64,000 nucleotides of DNA from Streptomyces sp. P3 (GCA_016893485.2 JAFEKX020000001.1:7085501-7149500), one strand, 5' to 3'. Counted from the stretch's first letter, positions 27,770-37,104 are shown. The notes: a model not told the origin generated them from the letters alone. Numbers and translations are program-made.

Positions 27770-28113
27770 GTGCTGTGGCGCTTCACGATGTCGCTGGACG
27801 GGTTCGTGGCGGGGCCGGGGCATGCGATGGACTGGATGACGGGGTTCTGGTTCCGGCCCGGCCTCGTCGAGGAGTACGTCGCGATGACCGGCGCCGTACT
27901 GGGCGGCCGGGACGGCTTCGACGCCTTCCCCGATGCGGGCAGCGTCTACGGGGGCGCGTGGCAGGGACCGGTGTTCGTCCTCACGCACCACCCCGACGAC
28001 GCGCCGCCCACCCCACGATCGACAACCCCGGAGGCACCCCCGTCCGGCTCGGTCTCCTGAACGGCGGCGACCACGCGGGCGCGGTCAACGTGCGCTGTCG
28101 GCCGGTTCGATAG
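27770..28113 (+). pseudogene. Dihydrofolate-reductase-like (RibD C-terminal) protein, internally deleted
   Basis: The first 83 residues match the start of the bifunctional deaminase-reductase C-terminal domain family (MSLDGFVAGPGHAMDWM, AVLGGRDGFDAF, YGGAWQGPVFVLTHHPDDAP). The sequence then jumps, with a frame change at about 28013, to what looks like the extreme C-terminus of the same family (NPGGTPVRLGLLNGG ... VNVRCRP, stop at 28111-28113). About 90 residues that carry the nucleotide-binding loop (normally a GGKNVVVxGA-type motif) are missing. The remnant is unlikely to be functional. GTG 27770 is the probable original start. Confidence 0.65.
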
Positions 28114-28130
28114 CGCGCGGCGCCCGGGGG

Positions 28131-28334
28131 CTACTGGTAGCAGTTGCCGCTGCACAGGATGGTGACGGTACCGGTCTCGCCGGCCGGGACGATCGCCGTG
28201 CTCTGCGTCGGCGCGGGCCTGTGCACGAGGCTGGTCTCCCACGGCATGGGAGCGGCCGATGCCGCCGGGCTCGTGATGCCGATGGCCACCGCGGTCAGTA
28301 CGGCCGCGATCCCCGCGCGCTTCCACGTCTTCAT
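28131..28334 (-). CDS. Small secreted peptide precursor with C-terminal Cys pair
   Basis: 67-residue precursor. A classical Sec signal is clear: MKTWKR, hydrophobic core AGIAAVLTAVAIGI, and cleavage after ASA (about residue 27). The mature peptide of about 40 residues is rich in Pro, Thr and Val and ends CSGNCYQ, so the two cysteines could form a small loop. I recognise no family. GAGAACG just ahead of ATG 28334 is a fair ribosome binding site. It is transcribed away from recA, whose control region lies upstream on the other side. Confidence 0.55.
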   Translation of the reverse strand: MKTWKRAGIAAVLTAVAIGITSPAASAAPMPWETSLVHRPAPTQSTAIVPAGETGTVTILCSGNCYQ

Positions 28335-28484
28335 CGCGTTCTCCTTGTGGTCGGTCGGCGTTGGCTGCTGCCGTCAGTCAAGGGGCCAGGCGCCCGGCAC
28401 AGGAAGGATTTCCATGTCGTTCGAAGCGTCGGTACGGCGTTCGGCGTCAGAGGAGATCGGTGACGTGAGTGCCGCGTGGTGCGC

Positions 28485-28514
28485 TTGACACGAAAATCGA
28501 ACATCCATTCTTAT
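28485..28514 (+). promoter_or_regulatory. recA P1: TTGACA promoter with LexA operator in the spacer
   Basis: TTGACA (28485-28490) is a consensus -35. The SOS-type box CGAACATCCATTC (28498-28510) fills the spacer and overlaps a TCTTAT -10 candidate (28509-28514). LexA bound there would block RNA polymerase. The half-sites are GAAC and ATTC, so the palindrome is imperfect, as known for Streptomyces recA. Confidence 0.7.
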
Positions 28515-28607
28515 GGAAGCTCCGGCGAGGCCATGACGGGCATTTCGACAGGCTTTTGATGGCGAAGTGTCCGAGTTATCCACAGGCCGGACGGGCGTCG
28601 GGGCGCA

Positions 28608-28630
28608 TTGTCAGTGGCAGGCGTTAGCGT
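28608..28630 (+). promoter_or_regulatory. recA P2: PafBC/RecA_NDp promoter
   Basis: TTGTCAGTG (28608-28616), eight bases, TAGCGT (28625-28630). This is an exact match to TTGTCRGTG-N8-TAN3T, the LexA-independent DNA-damage promoter of mycobacterial recA. The ATG at 28674 is 43 bp downstream. Confidence 0.85.
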
Positions 28631-28673
28631 CTTTGACGTGAAGCGATCGACTCAAGCAAACCGGGTGGAACCC

Positions 28674-29804
28674 ATGGCAGGAACCGACCGCGAGAAGGCG
28701 TTGGACGCCGCACTCGCACAGATTGAACGGCAATTCGGCAAGGGCGCGGTGATGCGCCTCGGCGAGCGGCCGAACGAGCCCATCGAGGTCATCCCCACCG
28801 GGTCGACCGCACTGGACGTCGCCCTCGGCGTCGGCGGCCTGCCGCGCGGCCGAGTGGTGGAGGTCTACGGCCCGGAGTCCTCCGGCAAGACGACCCTGAC
28901 CCTGCACGCGGTGGCGAACGCCCAGCGGGCCGGCGGCCAGGTCGCGTTCGTGGACGCGGAGCACGCCCTCGACCCCGAGTACGCGAAGAAGCTCGGCGTC
29001 GACATCGACAACCTGATCCTGTCCCAGCCGGACAACGGCGAGCAGGCCCTGGAGATCGTGGACATGCTGGTCCGCTCCGGCGCCCTCGACCTCATCGTCA
29101 TCGACTCCGTCGCGGCGCTCGTGCCGCGCGCGGAGATCGAGGGCGAGATGGGTGACAGCCACGTCGGTCTGCAGGCCCGCCTGATGAGCCAGGCGCTGCG
29201 GAAGATCACGAGCGCGCTCAACCAGTCCAAGACCACCGCGATCTTCATCAACCAGCTTCGCGAGAAGATCGGGGTGATGTTCGGCTCGCCGGAGACCACG
29301 ACCGGTGGCCGCGCCCTGAAGTTCTACGCCTCGGTGCGACTCGACATCCGCCGTATCGAGACCCTGAAGGACGGCACCGACGCGGTCGGCAACCGCACCC
29401 GCGTCAAGGTCGTCAAGAACAAGGTCGCACCGCCCTTCAAGCAGGCCGAGTTCGACATCCTCTACGGCCACGGCATCAGCCGCGAGGGCGGCCTGATCGA
29501 CATGGGCGTGGAGAACGGCTTCGTCCGCAAGGCCGGTGCCTGGTACACGTACGAGGGCGACCAGCTCGGCCAGGGCAAGGAGAACGCGCGCAACTTCCTG
29601 AAGGACAACCCCGACCTGGCCAACGAGATCGAGAAGAAGATCCTGGAGAAGCTGGGCGTGGGTGTCCGTCCTGAGAAGGACAAGCCCGCGGCCGAGCCGG
29701 TCGCGGACGCGGCGGTCCCCCGCCACGGACGACGCCGCCAAGGCGGTGCCCGCTCCGGCGGCGGCCAAGACCACCAAGTCAAGGCCGCGGCAGCCAAGAG
29801 CTGA
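28674..29804 (+). CDS. recA: Recombinase A
   Basis: Recombinase for homologous recombination and co-protease for LexA cleavage. All core motifs are present: Walker A GPESSGKTT, AEHALDPEYAKKLGVD, Walker B LIVIDSVAALVPRAE, loop L1 GEMGDSHVGLQARLMSQALR, and FINQLREKIGVMFGSPETTT. The tail carries an extra C at about 29718 and a missing base at about 29778, which cancel; the repaired tail reads PATDDAAKAVPAPAAAKTTK and ends KAAAAKS, the usual Streptomyces Ala/Lys tail. ATG 28674 gives the family N-terminus MAGTDREKALDAAL; the open frame runs further upstream through the promoter. recX starts 3 bp after the stop. Confidence 0.97.
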   Translation: MAGTDREKALDAALAQIERQFGKGAVMRLGERPNEPIEVIPTGSTALDVALGVGGLPRGRVVEVYGPESSGKTTLTLHAVANAQRAGGQVAFVDAEHALDPEYAKKLGVDIDNLILSQPDNGEQALEIVDMLVRSGALDLIVIDSVAALVPRAEIEGEMGDSHVGLQARLMSQALRKITSALNQSKTTAIFINQLREKIGVMFGSPETTTGGRALKFYASVRLDIRRIETLKDGTDAVGNRTRVKVVKNKVAPPFKQAEFDILYGHGISREGGLIDMGVENGFVRKAGAWYTYEGDQLGQGKENARNFLKDNPDLANEIEKKILEKLGVGVRPEKDKPAAEPVADAAVPRHGRRRQGGARSGGGQDHQVKAAAAKS

Positions 29805-29807
29805 CCC

Positions 29808-30771
29808 GTGACACGACGAACGGACTGGTCCAGTACGCGTATCCCGGCGCCCCCAGGGGCGCGGGGAAGGCGGCGACGGCTTGGCCCACGGTGCGGACGG
29901 CAGGTTCGAGGAGCCGTACGGCGGTGAGCCGGGCGGCACGTGGTCGGTCGGCGGCTTCGCGGGGGAGCCCGGTCCGCCTTTCGGCGGCTCGGAGCCCGGC
30001 GACGGTTCGGCGGGCACCGGCCGGCCTTTCAGGAGCTCGGCGCCCGGCGGCAGTTCGCCCGGCGACGAGTCCGCCGATGACGACGCGGTACGGCCGCGGC
30101 TCACGCCGTAGCCGTGGAGCGCGTGACCAGGGCGGCTCGAGAGGGTCTTCGGCGCGCGGTGACGGCGCGCGCGCGGTAGACGCGGGCGCCGTGGCCGTGG
30201 CTTCGGCGAGTCGTCCGGAGAGGACGGGGGTGACTTCTCCTCGTCGAGGGCCGAGAAGGAGGAGCCACCGGCGGACCCGGCTGAGCGGGCGCGGGGTATC
30301 TGTCTGCGCCTGCTCACCGGGAACCCGCGCACCCGCAAGCAACTCGCGGACGCCCTGCGCAAGCGGGAGATCCCGGACGAGGTGGCCGACGAGGTGCTGT
30401 CGCGGTTCGAGGAGGTCGGGCTCATCAACGACGGCGCGTTCGCGGACGCCTGGGTGGAGTCCCGACACCGCGGACGAGGCCTGGCCCGGCGCGCGCTCTC
30501 CCAGGAGCTGCGCACCAAGGGCATCGACTCGACACTGATCGACGAGGCCGTCTCCCAGCTCGACTCCGAGCAGGAGGAGACGACGGCTCGTGAACTGGTC
30601 GACCGCAAACTGCGGTCGACCCGAGGCCTCGACCGCGACAAGAGGCTGCGCCGCCTCGCGGGCATGCTGGCCCGCAAGGGCTACTCCCAGGGCATGGCCC
30701 TCAGAGTGGTCCGACAGGCGCTGGAGGAAGAGGGCGAGGACACGGAGTTCCTCGGGGACGAGGGGTACTGA
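29808..30771 (+). CDS. recX: Regulatory protein RecX (frameshifts in the N-terminal tail)
   Basis: Inhibitor of RecA filament and ATPase activity, co-transcribed with recA (3-bp gap). The conserved three-helix repeats start near 30295: ICLRLLTGNPRTRKQLADAL, EVLSRFEEVGLINDGAFADA, WVESRHRGRGLARRALSQEL and RKGYSQGMALRVVRQALEEE, ending DTEFLGDEGY. The first 160 or so codons are a Gly/Ser/Arg-rich leader as in other Streptomyces RecX; frame shifts there at about 29855, 30095 and 30200 cannot be placed exactly. GTG 29808 begins VTRRTDWSS, matching the genus start. Function of the leader is unknown. Confidence 0.85.
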
Positions 30772-30818
30772 TCCGGAACAGTTCCGGATCTCACCCTTCG
30801 GTGGTGCGAACGTCCTGA

Positions 30819-31814
30819 ACACGGTGGACGCGCGGGGGCGCCGACCGCGTTCAGGCAAGCACCGTCCGGGAAGGTGTCCGCGCAGACGGGGTCCTCGCCT
30901 CCCAGGGGCCGGGCGTCCCGGCAGAAGCCGCACGGCAGCTCCGCGCCCGGCACGACGGCGTCACCGAAGTCGTCCGTACGACAGTCCACGTGGGCCTCGC
31001 CACATACGCGGCACAGGGCGGCACGCCGGCGGGACTCACCCGCGCCTGGGATCCCGACGTCACCGCCGGATCACTCCGCGGGCTCACCGAGCGCACCGCG
31101 GCCGTAAGCGAACTGGCCGCGGACCAGCTCCACTTGAAGCCCGGCAGCACCCTCAAGCTGACGCTCGGCGACGACGGCACGCCCCGCCCCCGCACGCTCA
31201 CCGTTTTCGCCGTCTACGCCAGAGGTCTCGGCTTCGGCGATCTCACCTTCGCGCACGATCTCGTCGCCCGGCACGTCGACAATCCGCTCGCCTCCTCCGT
31301 CCTCGTCAGCACGACCCGTACACAGACACAACTCGCGACTACCCTCCGTGAGTTCCCGGGCGTCAAGTTCTTGCGCCAGCCGAAGCCGACTCGCTCCAGG
31401 CGCGGCGGCAGCAGGCGAACGCCGAGGTCAACTACCTGGCCATGGGACTTGTTCTGGCCTTCACTGCCATCGCCGTGGTCAACACACTTGCCATGTCGGT
31501 CGCGGAGCGTGTCCGGGATTTCGCGTTGCTCCGCCTCGCCGGGGCGACCCGCCGTCAGGTACTGCGCATGCTGCGTGCGCACCGAGGCGCTCTCGGCGCT
31601 GCTTATCGCCACCGCCCTCGGCAGCGGTATCGCCCTCGCCGTCCTGACCGCGTTCAGCGTCGGGATGACCGGCCGGGCGCCCCCGTCGGTCGAACCCCTC
31701 GTGTACCTCACGGTGATCGCGGTGGCCGACACCCTCGCCCTCGTTCCCACGGCGTTGCCGGGCCGGGTGGCGCTCATGGTCCGAGCGGTCACGGTGGCGA
31801 CCGCCAGACAGTGA
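30819..31814 (+). pseudogene. FtsX-like ABC permease remnant (C-terminal part)
   Basis: The fragment matches the end of FtsX/MacB-type permeases: an extracytoplasmic segment (LTLGDDGTPRPRTLTVFAVY, FGDLTFAHDLVARHV), then membrane helices AMGLVLAFTAIAVVNTLAM, cytoplasmic RVRDFALLRLAGATRRQVLRM, and two more helices ending ATARQ at 31814. The N-terminal membrane helix, half the protein and the partner ATPase gene are absent; the frame opens at 30819 just after a stop, with no start or ribosome binding site. Internal frame changes occur at about 31380 and 31573. It is best read as a decayed gene. Confidence 0.7.
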
Positions 31815-32173
31815 GCGATGGAAACCGCCCGGGAAGCCCGGACGCGTACCTGGGACGGAGCCCCCAGTACGCACGCCGCACAGGGAAGCCCACGGACGTA
31901 CACCCGAGAGGCAATCAGACGCCCGCCCTGGACGAACCCCGACCGTCAGCCCCAGAAGCCACCCACCCCCACCAGGGTGCACACCGCGCAGACTTAGCCT
32001 GCATTTCGCGGAGGGTGCGCATGTTTGGCCAGGGGGTAGCTTCTGCTGCCGACCCGCGATCCCTAAGCCTCAACTCCCCGGCGCTCTCCGCCTGCTGAGC
32101 CGCAGTCAGGACTGCCTGAGTGCCTTCGGCCGCTCGTCGACCGGTCCTCGTACGCCCTGAAAGGCGGCCACCC
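31815..32173. other. Gap before the sugar-binding lipoprotein gene
   Basis: This 359-bp stretch follows the permease remnant. No gene is supported. GAAAGG at about 32159 is the ribosome binding site of the next gene. I see no clear promoter or stem-loop. Confidence 0.4.
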
Positions 32174-33142
32174 TTGTCGTTGTCCCTGCCCGCGCACCAC
32201 CGAAGAACCCTGGTCGTCCTCATGGCCGGTGCCGGTCTCCTACTGAGTGGTTGCGGGCTGGAGTCCAGTGCGACGCCCGCCCACGACGGGCCCACCACTC
32301 TCGGGTTCGTCAACGGCGGCAGCACGGAGTTCCACACCTGTCTGCAACGGTCGATCGAGAACACGGCCAGGAGCAACTTCGCGAAGCTCGTCACGGCCGA
32401 CTCGCATCAGGACGCCGCGCGGGAACTGTCCAACATCCAGGACATGATCGCCCGCCATGTCGACGCGATCATCGTGCAGACCGTCGACACCACCGCCCTC
32501 AAGAGCGACATCGCCAAGGCCAAGGCCGCGCACATCCCGATCTTCCTGACCTCGGTCAGCGCCGATCCGAACGACATCCTGGGGGCCGTCGTCGTCGACC
32601 TGAAGACGGTGGGCAAGCTGGACGCCGACTGGATCAGGGACGACGCCGCAGGACGTGACGTACAGGTGGGTGTCATCGCGGGCGCCCCGGGCGCGGCCTC
32701 CGATCTGCTCGTCGGCGGGTTCACCAAAGGGCTCCCGGCGAACGCGAAGGTGGTCGCGAACCAGCCCGCCATGTTCGTCGCCGCGAAGGCCAGGACCGTC
32801 GCCGAGGGCATGATCAGGGCGCATCCCGATCTGGACTACGCCTTCGTCGCCAACGAGGAGATGGCGTTCGCCGCCCGCGAGGCCTTCGACGCGGCCGGTG
32901 GCAAGAAGGTCAGGATCGTGACGGTCAACGGCACCGACGAGGCGCTGGCCGCTCTCAAGGACGGCCGTTTCGCCGCCACCGTCTCCAACTCGGCCAAGGA
33001 CACGGGCGAACTGGCCGTCACCAACGCCATCAGCCTTCTCCGTAAGGAGAAGGTGCAGAAGATCGCCACGACGCCGGCCCGCCTGATCACCAAGGGCAAC
33101 GCGGACACCGCCCCGCTCTACTGCCCCTCCGACGGGCTGTGA
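32174..33142 (+). CDS. Sugar ABC transporter substrate-binding lipoprotein (ribose-binding-like)
   Basis: Periplasmic-binding-protein type I family (RbsB-like). The signal peptide ends in a lipobox, GAGLLLSGCG, so the protein is membrane-anchored. Fold motifs include LGFVNGGSTEFHTCLQRSI, DMIARHVDAIIVQTVD, VGVIAGAPGAASDLL and YAFVANEEMAFAAREAF. Length is normal and the frame intact. TTG 32174 was chosen because GAAAGG lies 9 bp upstream and it gives a signal peptide of normal length; an in-frame GTG at 32120 would add an Arg/Pro-rich segment with no ribosome binding site. No ATPase or permease gene is next to it, so its transporter partner is encoded elsewhere or absent. Confidence 0.82.
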   Translation: MSLSLPAHHRRTLVVLMAGAGLLLSGCGLESSATPAHDGPTTLGFVNGGSTEFHTCLQRSIENTARSNFAKLVTADSHQDAARELSNIQDMIARHVDAIIVQTVDTTALKSDIAKAKAAHIPIFLTSVSADPNDILGAVVVDLKTVGKLDADWIRDDAAGRDVQVGVIAGAPGAASDLLVGGFTKGLPANAKVVANQPAMFVAAKARTVAEGMIRAHPDLDYAFVANEEMAFAAREAFDAAGGKKVRIVTVNGTDEALAALKDGRFAATVSNSAKDTGELAVTNAISLLRKEKVQKIATTPARLITKGNADTAPLYCPSDGL

Positions 33143-33250
33143 GCGGCCGGACGGTCACGTCGTGGACAGCGCGCCCGAAGTAGGACCGTCCGCCCTGCCA
33201 CAGGCAGAGCGGACGGAGTGCGACATCCCGTCCTGACGTAGACAGGGTGT

Positions 33251-33653
33251 CTAGGAAAACGTGACCGGCAACCCGGCGGCCTTCCAGGCCTGGAAGCCGC
33301 CGACGAGGTCCGTCGCGCGGTGCAGGCCCAGTTGGTGCAGGGAAGCGACCGCCAGGCTGGACGCGTAGCCCTCGTTGCAGATCACCACGACGCGCAGGTC
33401 GTGGCCGGTGGCTTCGGGGCACGGTGGCTGCCCCGGGGTCGAGGCGCCACTCCAGTTCGTTGCGCTCGACGACCAGGGCGCCGGGGATGAGGCCGTCCCG
33501 GTCGCGCAGGGCGGCGTAGCGGATGTCGACCAGGAGGGCGTCGCCGTCGCGGGCCGCTTCGTACGCGGCCCGTGCCTCGATCCGTTCGTAGTCCGCGCGG
33601 ACCCGCTCCAGCAACTCGTCTATGCCGGGCGGCTGTTCGCGTACGGCGCTCAC
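33251..33653 (-). CDS. Rhodanese-like sulfurtransferase (one frameshift)
   Basis: Single rhodanese domain, about 134 residues. It has LLVDIRYAALRDRDGLIPGA and ERNELEWRLDP, then, after a break between about 33410 and 33440, the active-site loop VVICNEGYASS with the catalytic Cys, and GGFQAWKAAGLPVTF at the end. The GTG start at 33653 overlaps the cysteine dioxygenase stop (GTGA), so the two are co-translated. The pairing suggests that it handles sulfur released by cysteine oxidation; that role is inferred. Confidence 0.85.
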
Positions 33654-34194
33654 TGCCAGTCCTCCGGGCGCTCGACCTGCTCCAGGCGCAGCACCGGGCC
33701 CGTACGGCTGTAGCGGCGGATCTGCGGCAGCGGCGGGTAGTAGGCGTGGACGGAGATCGCGTGCCCGTCGAGGGACTCGTTGAGCACCTCGTGGACGTGG
33801 TGGCGGCCGAAGGCGCGGCCCTTGCCGGTCGGCAGCCGGCGCTCGCGGTCCACGCCCTCCTCCAGTTCGAGGGTCTTCCAGCCGTGGCTGGGGAGTCGAG
33901 CGGCGAGCGAGTTCTCCTTGAGTTCGCCGGCGGCGGTGAGGAAGGCGCCGACCGACTCGGCGTGGTCGTGCCAGCCGGTCCCGCTGCCGGGCGGCCAGCC
34001 GATCAGCCACGCCTCACTGCCGCCGGGGCCTTCGAGCCGTACCCAGGTGCGGCCTTCGGGGTCGAGGGGAGCGAGGCGATCAGCTCGGCGTCGGCGGCCG
34101 TGCGCCGGACGAAGTCGAGGAGGTCCGCCTGTGTCGGGGCCTGCGCGGGCGCGGCGGGGGACACGGGGGCAGAAGGGAAGACAGACACGTGCAC
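33650..34194 (-). CDS. Cysteine dioxygenase family protein (one frameshift)
   Basis: Cupin non-haem iron enzyme that oxidises cysteine to cysteine sulfinate. Iron-binding histidines are visible in GTGWHDHAESVGAFLTAAGE and in the second cupin motif GRHHVHEVLN; it ends LEQVERPEDWQ. A C is missing at about 34067 (ASLPLDPEGRTWVRLEG restored). GTG 34194 begins VHVSVFPSAPVSP, usual for the genus; an ORF extending upstream in another frame reflects the same indel. It forms a two-gene unit with the rhodanese downstream. The 236 bp between it and the monooxygenase gene (34195-34430) hold nothing else I can support. Confidence 0.85.
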
Positions 34195-34430
34195 CGTCCT
34201 GATGAAAGTTCGCGAAGGTGCGCGCAGGCATCACAAAAGTGGCGCGCGCGGGTGAGGGAGATGCGAATTCAGCAGGAGATGTGACACACGCAGCCCACGT
34301 AGCGGACAAGGTCCAGATGGACCTTCCGCCACAGGTGGACAGAGGTATCAGTCACGATTCGGAGTACAGCATGGTGGTGCGGACCGGTCAACTCACCGTC
34401 ACTATGTGGACAGCGGCCGGCCCGCCGGCC

Positions 34431-36022
34431 TCAGCGCGAACCGGCCGTCGCCTCCGTCCGCGCCGGACCGCCCAGCGTCGCCTCCGCCGCCGTGTACAGG
34501 TCGGCCGGACGCACCCCGCTCAGCGCTGTGACCAGGTGTCCGTCGGGCCGTACGAGCAGGACGGTGTGGGCGGCGGCGCCCGGGTAGCTCTCGGCGACCA
34601 GCAGCTCGGCCGGATGCGGCAGGGCGGTCACGGCGGCGGCGAGCCGGGGCATGATCCCGGCGGTCACCCAGTGCTTGCGCTCCCACACGCCCGTGCCCGG
34701 CGCGACCAGCACGACCAGCAGGGATCCCCGCCCGAGGCGGTCCCGCAGCCGTACGAAGGCGCCGTCCTCGGCGGTGACCCGGACGTCGGCGACGGGCGCG
34801 CCGGGCGGGGTGTCGACGGGGATCTCCGCCTCGATGTGCAGGGGTGCGAGCGGCGAGTCGGCGTACGCCCCCGGCGCACCGAGCGCGCCGCGCCCCAGGT
34901 GACCGTCCGTGAGCAGCACGTCGTGGTTGCGCGTCGAGCCGGGCACGACGGCGCGCAGTCCGGCGCCGCCGCGCACCAGCGGCAGCGCTTGGTCGGCGGC
35001 GCGCAGCCGGGCGGCGACAACCGACCGCCGCTCCTCCTGATAGCTGTCGAGCAGCGTCTCGTGCGGTCCGTGGTGCCAGGCCAGGGCGAGCTTCCAGGCG
35101 AGGTTGTCGGCGTCCCGCAGCCCTTCGTCCAGCCCCTGCGTCCCGAGCGCCCCCAGCAGATGCGCCGCGTCCCCCGCGAGAAACACCCGCCCCACCCGCC
35201 ACCGCCGCGCGAGCCGGTGGTGCACGATGCACACCGGTGTCGAGCAGTTCGTACGGCGGGTCGGGCCCTCGGTCCAGCCCGCGAGCGTCTCCCGGATGCG
35301 GGCCAGCAGCAGCTCGGGGGTGACCAGGTCCTTGCCCGGGGGCAGCAGCCAGTCCAGGCGCCACACGCCGTCGGGGAGGGGGCGTCCGGTGACCTCCGCC
35401 GCCGAGGGTCCGGACGTCCGCCACGGCGGCACCCGATGCAACAACGCCTGGTCGGGCCACGGAAGTTCCGTGCGCAGCGCGGCCACGGCGTGTCGCTCCA
35501 CCGCCGTACGGCCGGGGAAGCGGATGTCGAGGAGTTTGCGGACGGTCGAGCGCGGGCCGTCGCAGCCCACCAGGTGACTGCCGCGCCACCAGGTGCCGTT
35601 GGGGCCGCGGGTGTGCGCGGTGATGCCCGAGGGCTCCTGCTCGATCGAGTCCAGGCGGTTGTCCGGGGCGACCTTCACCAGCCGTTCGGCCGCGAGGGCC
35701 TGGCGGAGGGCGCCGGTCAGGACGTGCTGGGCGATGTGCAGGGGGCGGGTTCGGTCTCGTCGAAGGTGATCTCGCGTGTCACCTGCTTGCGCCGCATCGA
35801 CCGCCATCCGGCCCATTGCGTTCCGGCCCCGCCGAGCGGCGCGCCGGTCAGCCGCTCCAGGAGCGCGGTGGTGTCCTCGCGCAGGACGACGGTGCGCGCG
35901 AGGCGCGGTTCGTCCTTGCCCGGGCCCTCGTCGAGGACGACGGAGGGCACCTCCTGCCGCGCCAGTGCCAGGGCGAGCGTGAGCCCGACGGGCCCCGCCC
36001 CGACGATGATCACCGGGTCCAC
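34431..36022 (-). CDS. FAD-dependent aromatic monooxygenase (one frameshift)
   Basis: Class A flavoprotein hydroxylase (PheA/TfdB/MhpA type) of about 530 residues. It shows the dinucleotide-binding motif IIVGAGPVGLTLALALA, the DG motif GCDGPRSTVRKLL, and the GD motif RVFLAGDAAHLLGALGTQG with DADNLAWKLAL after it, plus a thioredoxin-like C-terminal domain. A C is missing at about 35745 (EPAPLHIAQHVL restored). GTG 36022 is chosen because the flavin motif follows at once (VDPVIIVGAG); the ATG 30 codons upstream would add a Cys-containing tail unlike the family. The aromatic substrate is unknown. It is downstream of, and on the same strand as, the glu operon, separated by a strong hairpin. Confidence 0.85.
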
Positions 36023-36140
36023 GGTGTGGCGCCCCCTGCCCGTGACGGTGTCCTCAGGGACGCATGTGAACAGGAAGTTGGAGCAGGGTGCACGATCACA
36101 GAACGTATGCAACCCATTGCCGGTGCTTGCGTCAAGTGAC

Positions 36141-36170
36141 GGAGGCAGTGGCGATCATGCCACTGCCTCC
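36141..36170 (-). terminator. Strong hairpin after gluD
   Basis: Perfect 12-bp stem GGAGGCAGTGGC/GCCACTGCCTCC with loop GATCAT. It sits 30 bp beyond the gluD stop and 118 bp before the monooxygenase start, so it probably ends the glu transcript. There is no long U-run, as is common in Streptomyces. Confidence 0.7.
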
Positions 36171-36199
36171 GTGTGCCGTTCACGCCTTTTGACGGATCA

Positions 36200-37104
36200 T
36201 CACACTACGTCGGCGCTGGCCCCATACGATCCGCCGACCTGCGCGGGGTTGAGCCCCGTCGCGTCTTCCAGGTCGACGGTCGCGCCCGTGCTCTTCTTGC
36301 TGCGCCGCAGCCTGCGCTCCAGCCAGCTCGCGAAGGTGGTGAGGGCGAGGTTCAGCAGGATGTAGATGATTCCTACGACGATGAAACTCGCCACCACGTT
36401 GGCGTAGTTGGCCGCCAGGGTGCTGCGCGAGTTGAGCAGCTCCGTGAAGCCCAGCATCACGCCGCCCAGCGCGGTGTCCTTCACGATGACCACGAGCTGG
36501 CTGACGATGGCCGGCAGCATGGCGGTGACGGACTGCGGCAGCAGGATGCTCGTCATCGTCTGGCCCTTGCGCAGACCGATCGCGTACGCGGCCTCCGTCT
36601 GCCCCTTCGGGAGGGACAGGATGCCCGCCCTGACGATCTCGGCGAGCACCGAGGCGTTGTAGAGCACCAGGCCGGTGACGACGGCGTACAGGGGCCGTTC
36701 CTCGCTGCTGATGCCCGTGGAGCGGACGTAGAACTCGTTCGCGAACAGCATCAGCAGAAGGACCGGGATCGACCGGAAGAACTCGACCACCACTCCGGCG
36801 GGGACCCGCACCCACCTGTGGTCGGACATCCGGGCGATGCCGAAGAACGCGCCCAGGGGAGGGCTATCACCATGGCGAGGCCGGCGGCCTTCAGGGTGTC
36901 GCCGAGGCCCGGCAGCAGATACGTCGTCCAGGCGTCCGCCGTGGTGAACGGCTGCCACAGGGACCACTTCAGCTGCCCCTTGTCGTCCATCGTCTGCCAG
37001 ACCCACCACAAGAAGAGGGCCAGCAGGACGAAGAACACCACGGAGAGGAGCACGTTGCGCCGCTTGGCACGGGGGCCGGGCGCGTCGTAGAGGACGGAGG
37101 TCAT
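36200..37104 (-). CDS. gluD: Glutamate ABC transporter permease GluD (one frameshift)
   Basis: Second inner-membrane permease of the glutamate importer GluABCD. Five or so helices; the cytoplasmic permease loop is EIVRAGILSLPKGQTEAAYA with IGLRKGQTMTSILLPQ following, and the C-terminus is hydrophilic. A base is missing at about 36857 (VIALPLGAFFGIARMSD restored). The ATG at 37104 overlaps the gluC stop (ATGA), so expression is coupled. Order gluA-gluB-gluC-gluD on the minus strand is as in S. coelicolor and Corynebacterium. Confidence 0.9.

Larger units (their letters stand above)
28335..28673. promoter_or_regulatory. recA upstream control region
   Basis: This 339-bp stretch has no gene and holds two separate recA control elements listed below. 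GAACATCCATTC (28499-28510) resembles the LexA/Cheo-type box described for Streptomyces recA, and an NDp-type promoter lies 44 bp before the start codon. The part proximal to 28335 would carry the divergent promoter of the small secreted peptide; nothing definite is visible there. Confidence 0.6.

Noticed and set aside
29715..29785. Programmed ribosomal frameshifting in recA
   Set aside because: The +1/-1 pair lies in a variable tail, has no slippery-site context shared with relatives, and matches the indel pattern of the whole window.
28611..30677. 688-codon minus-strand frame across recA-recX
   Set aside because: Antisense of two certain genes.
34218..36365. 715-codon plus-strand frame across the monooxygenase gene
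   Set aside because: Antisense shadow; the minus strand carries a complete flavoprotein with FAD motifs.
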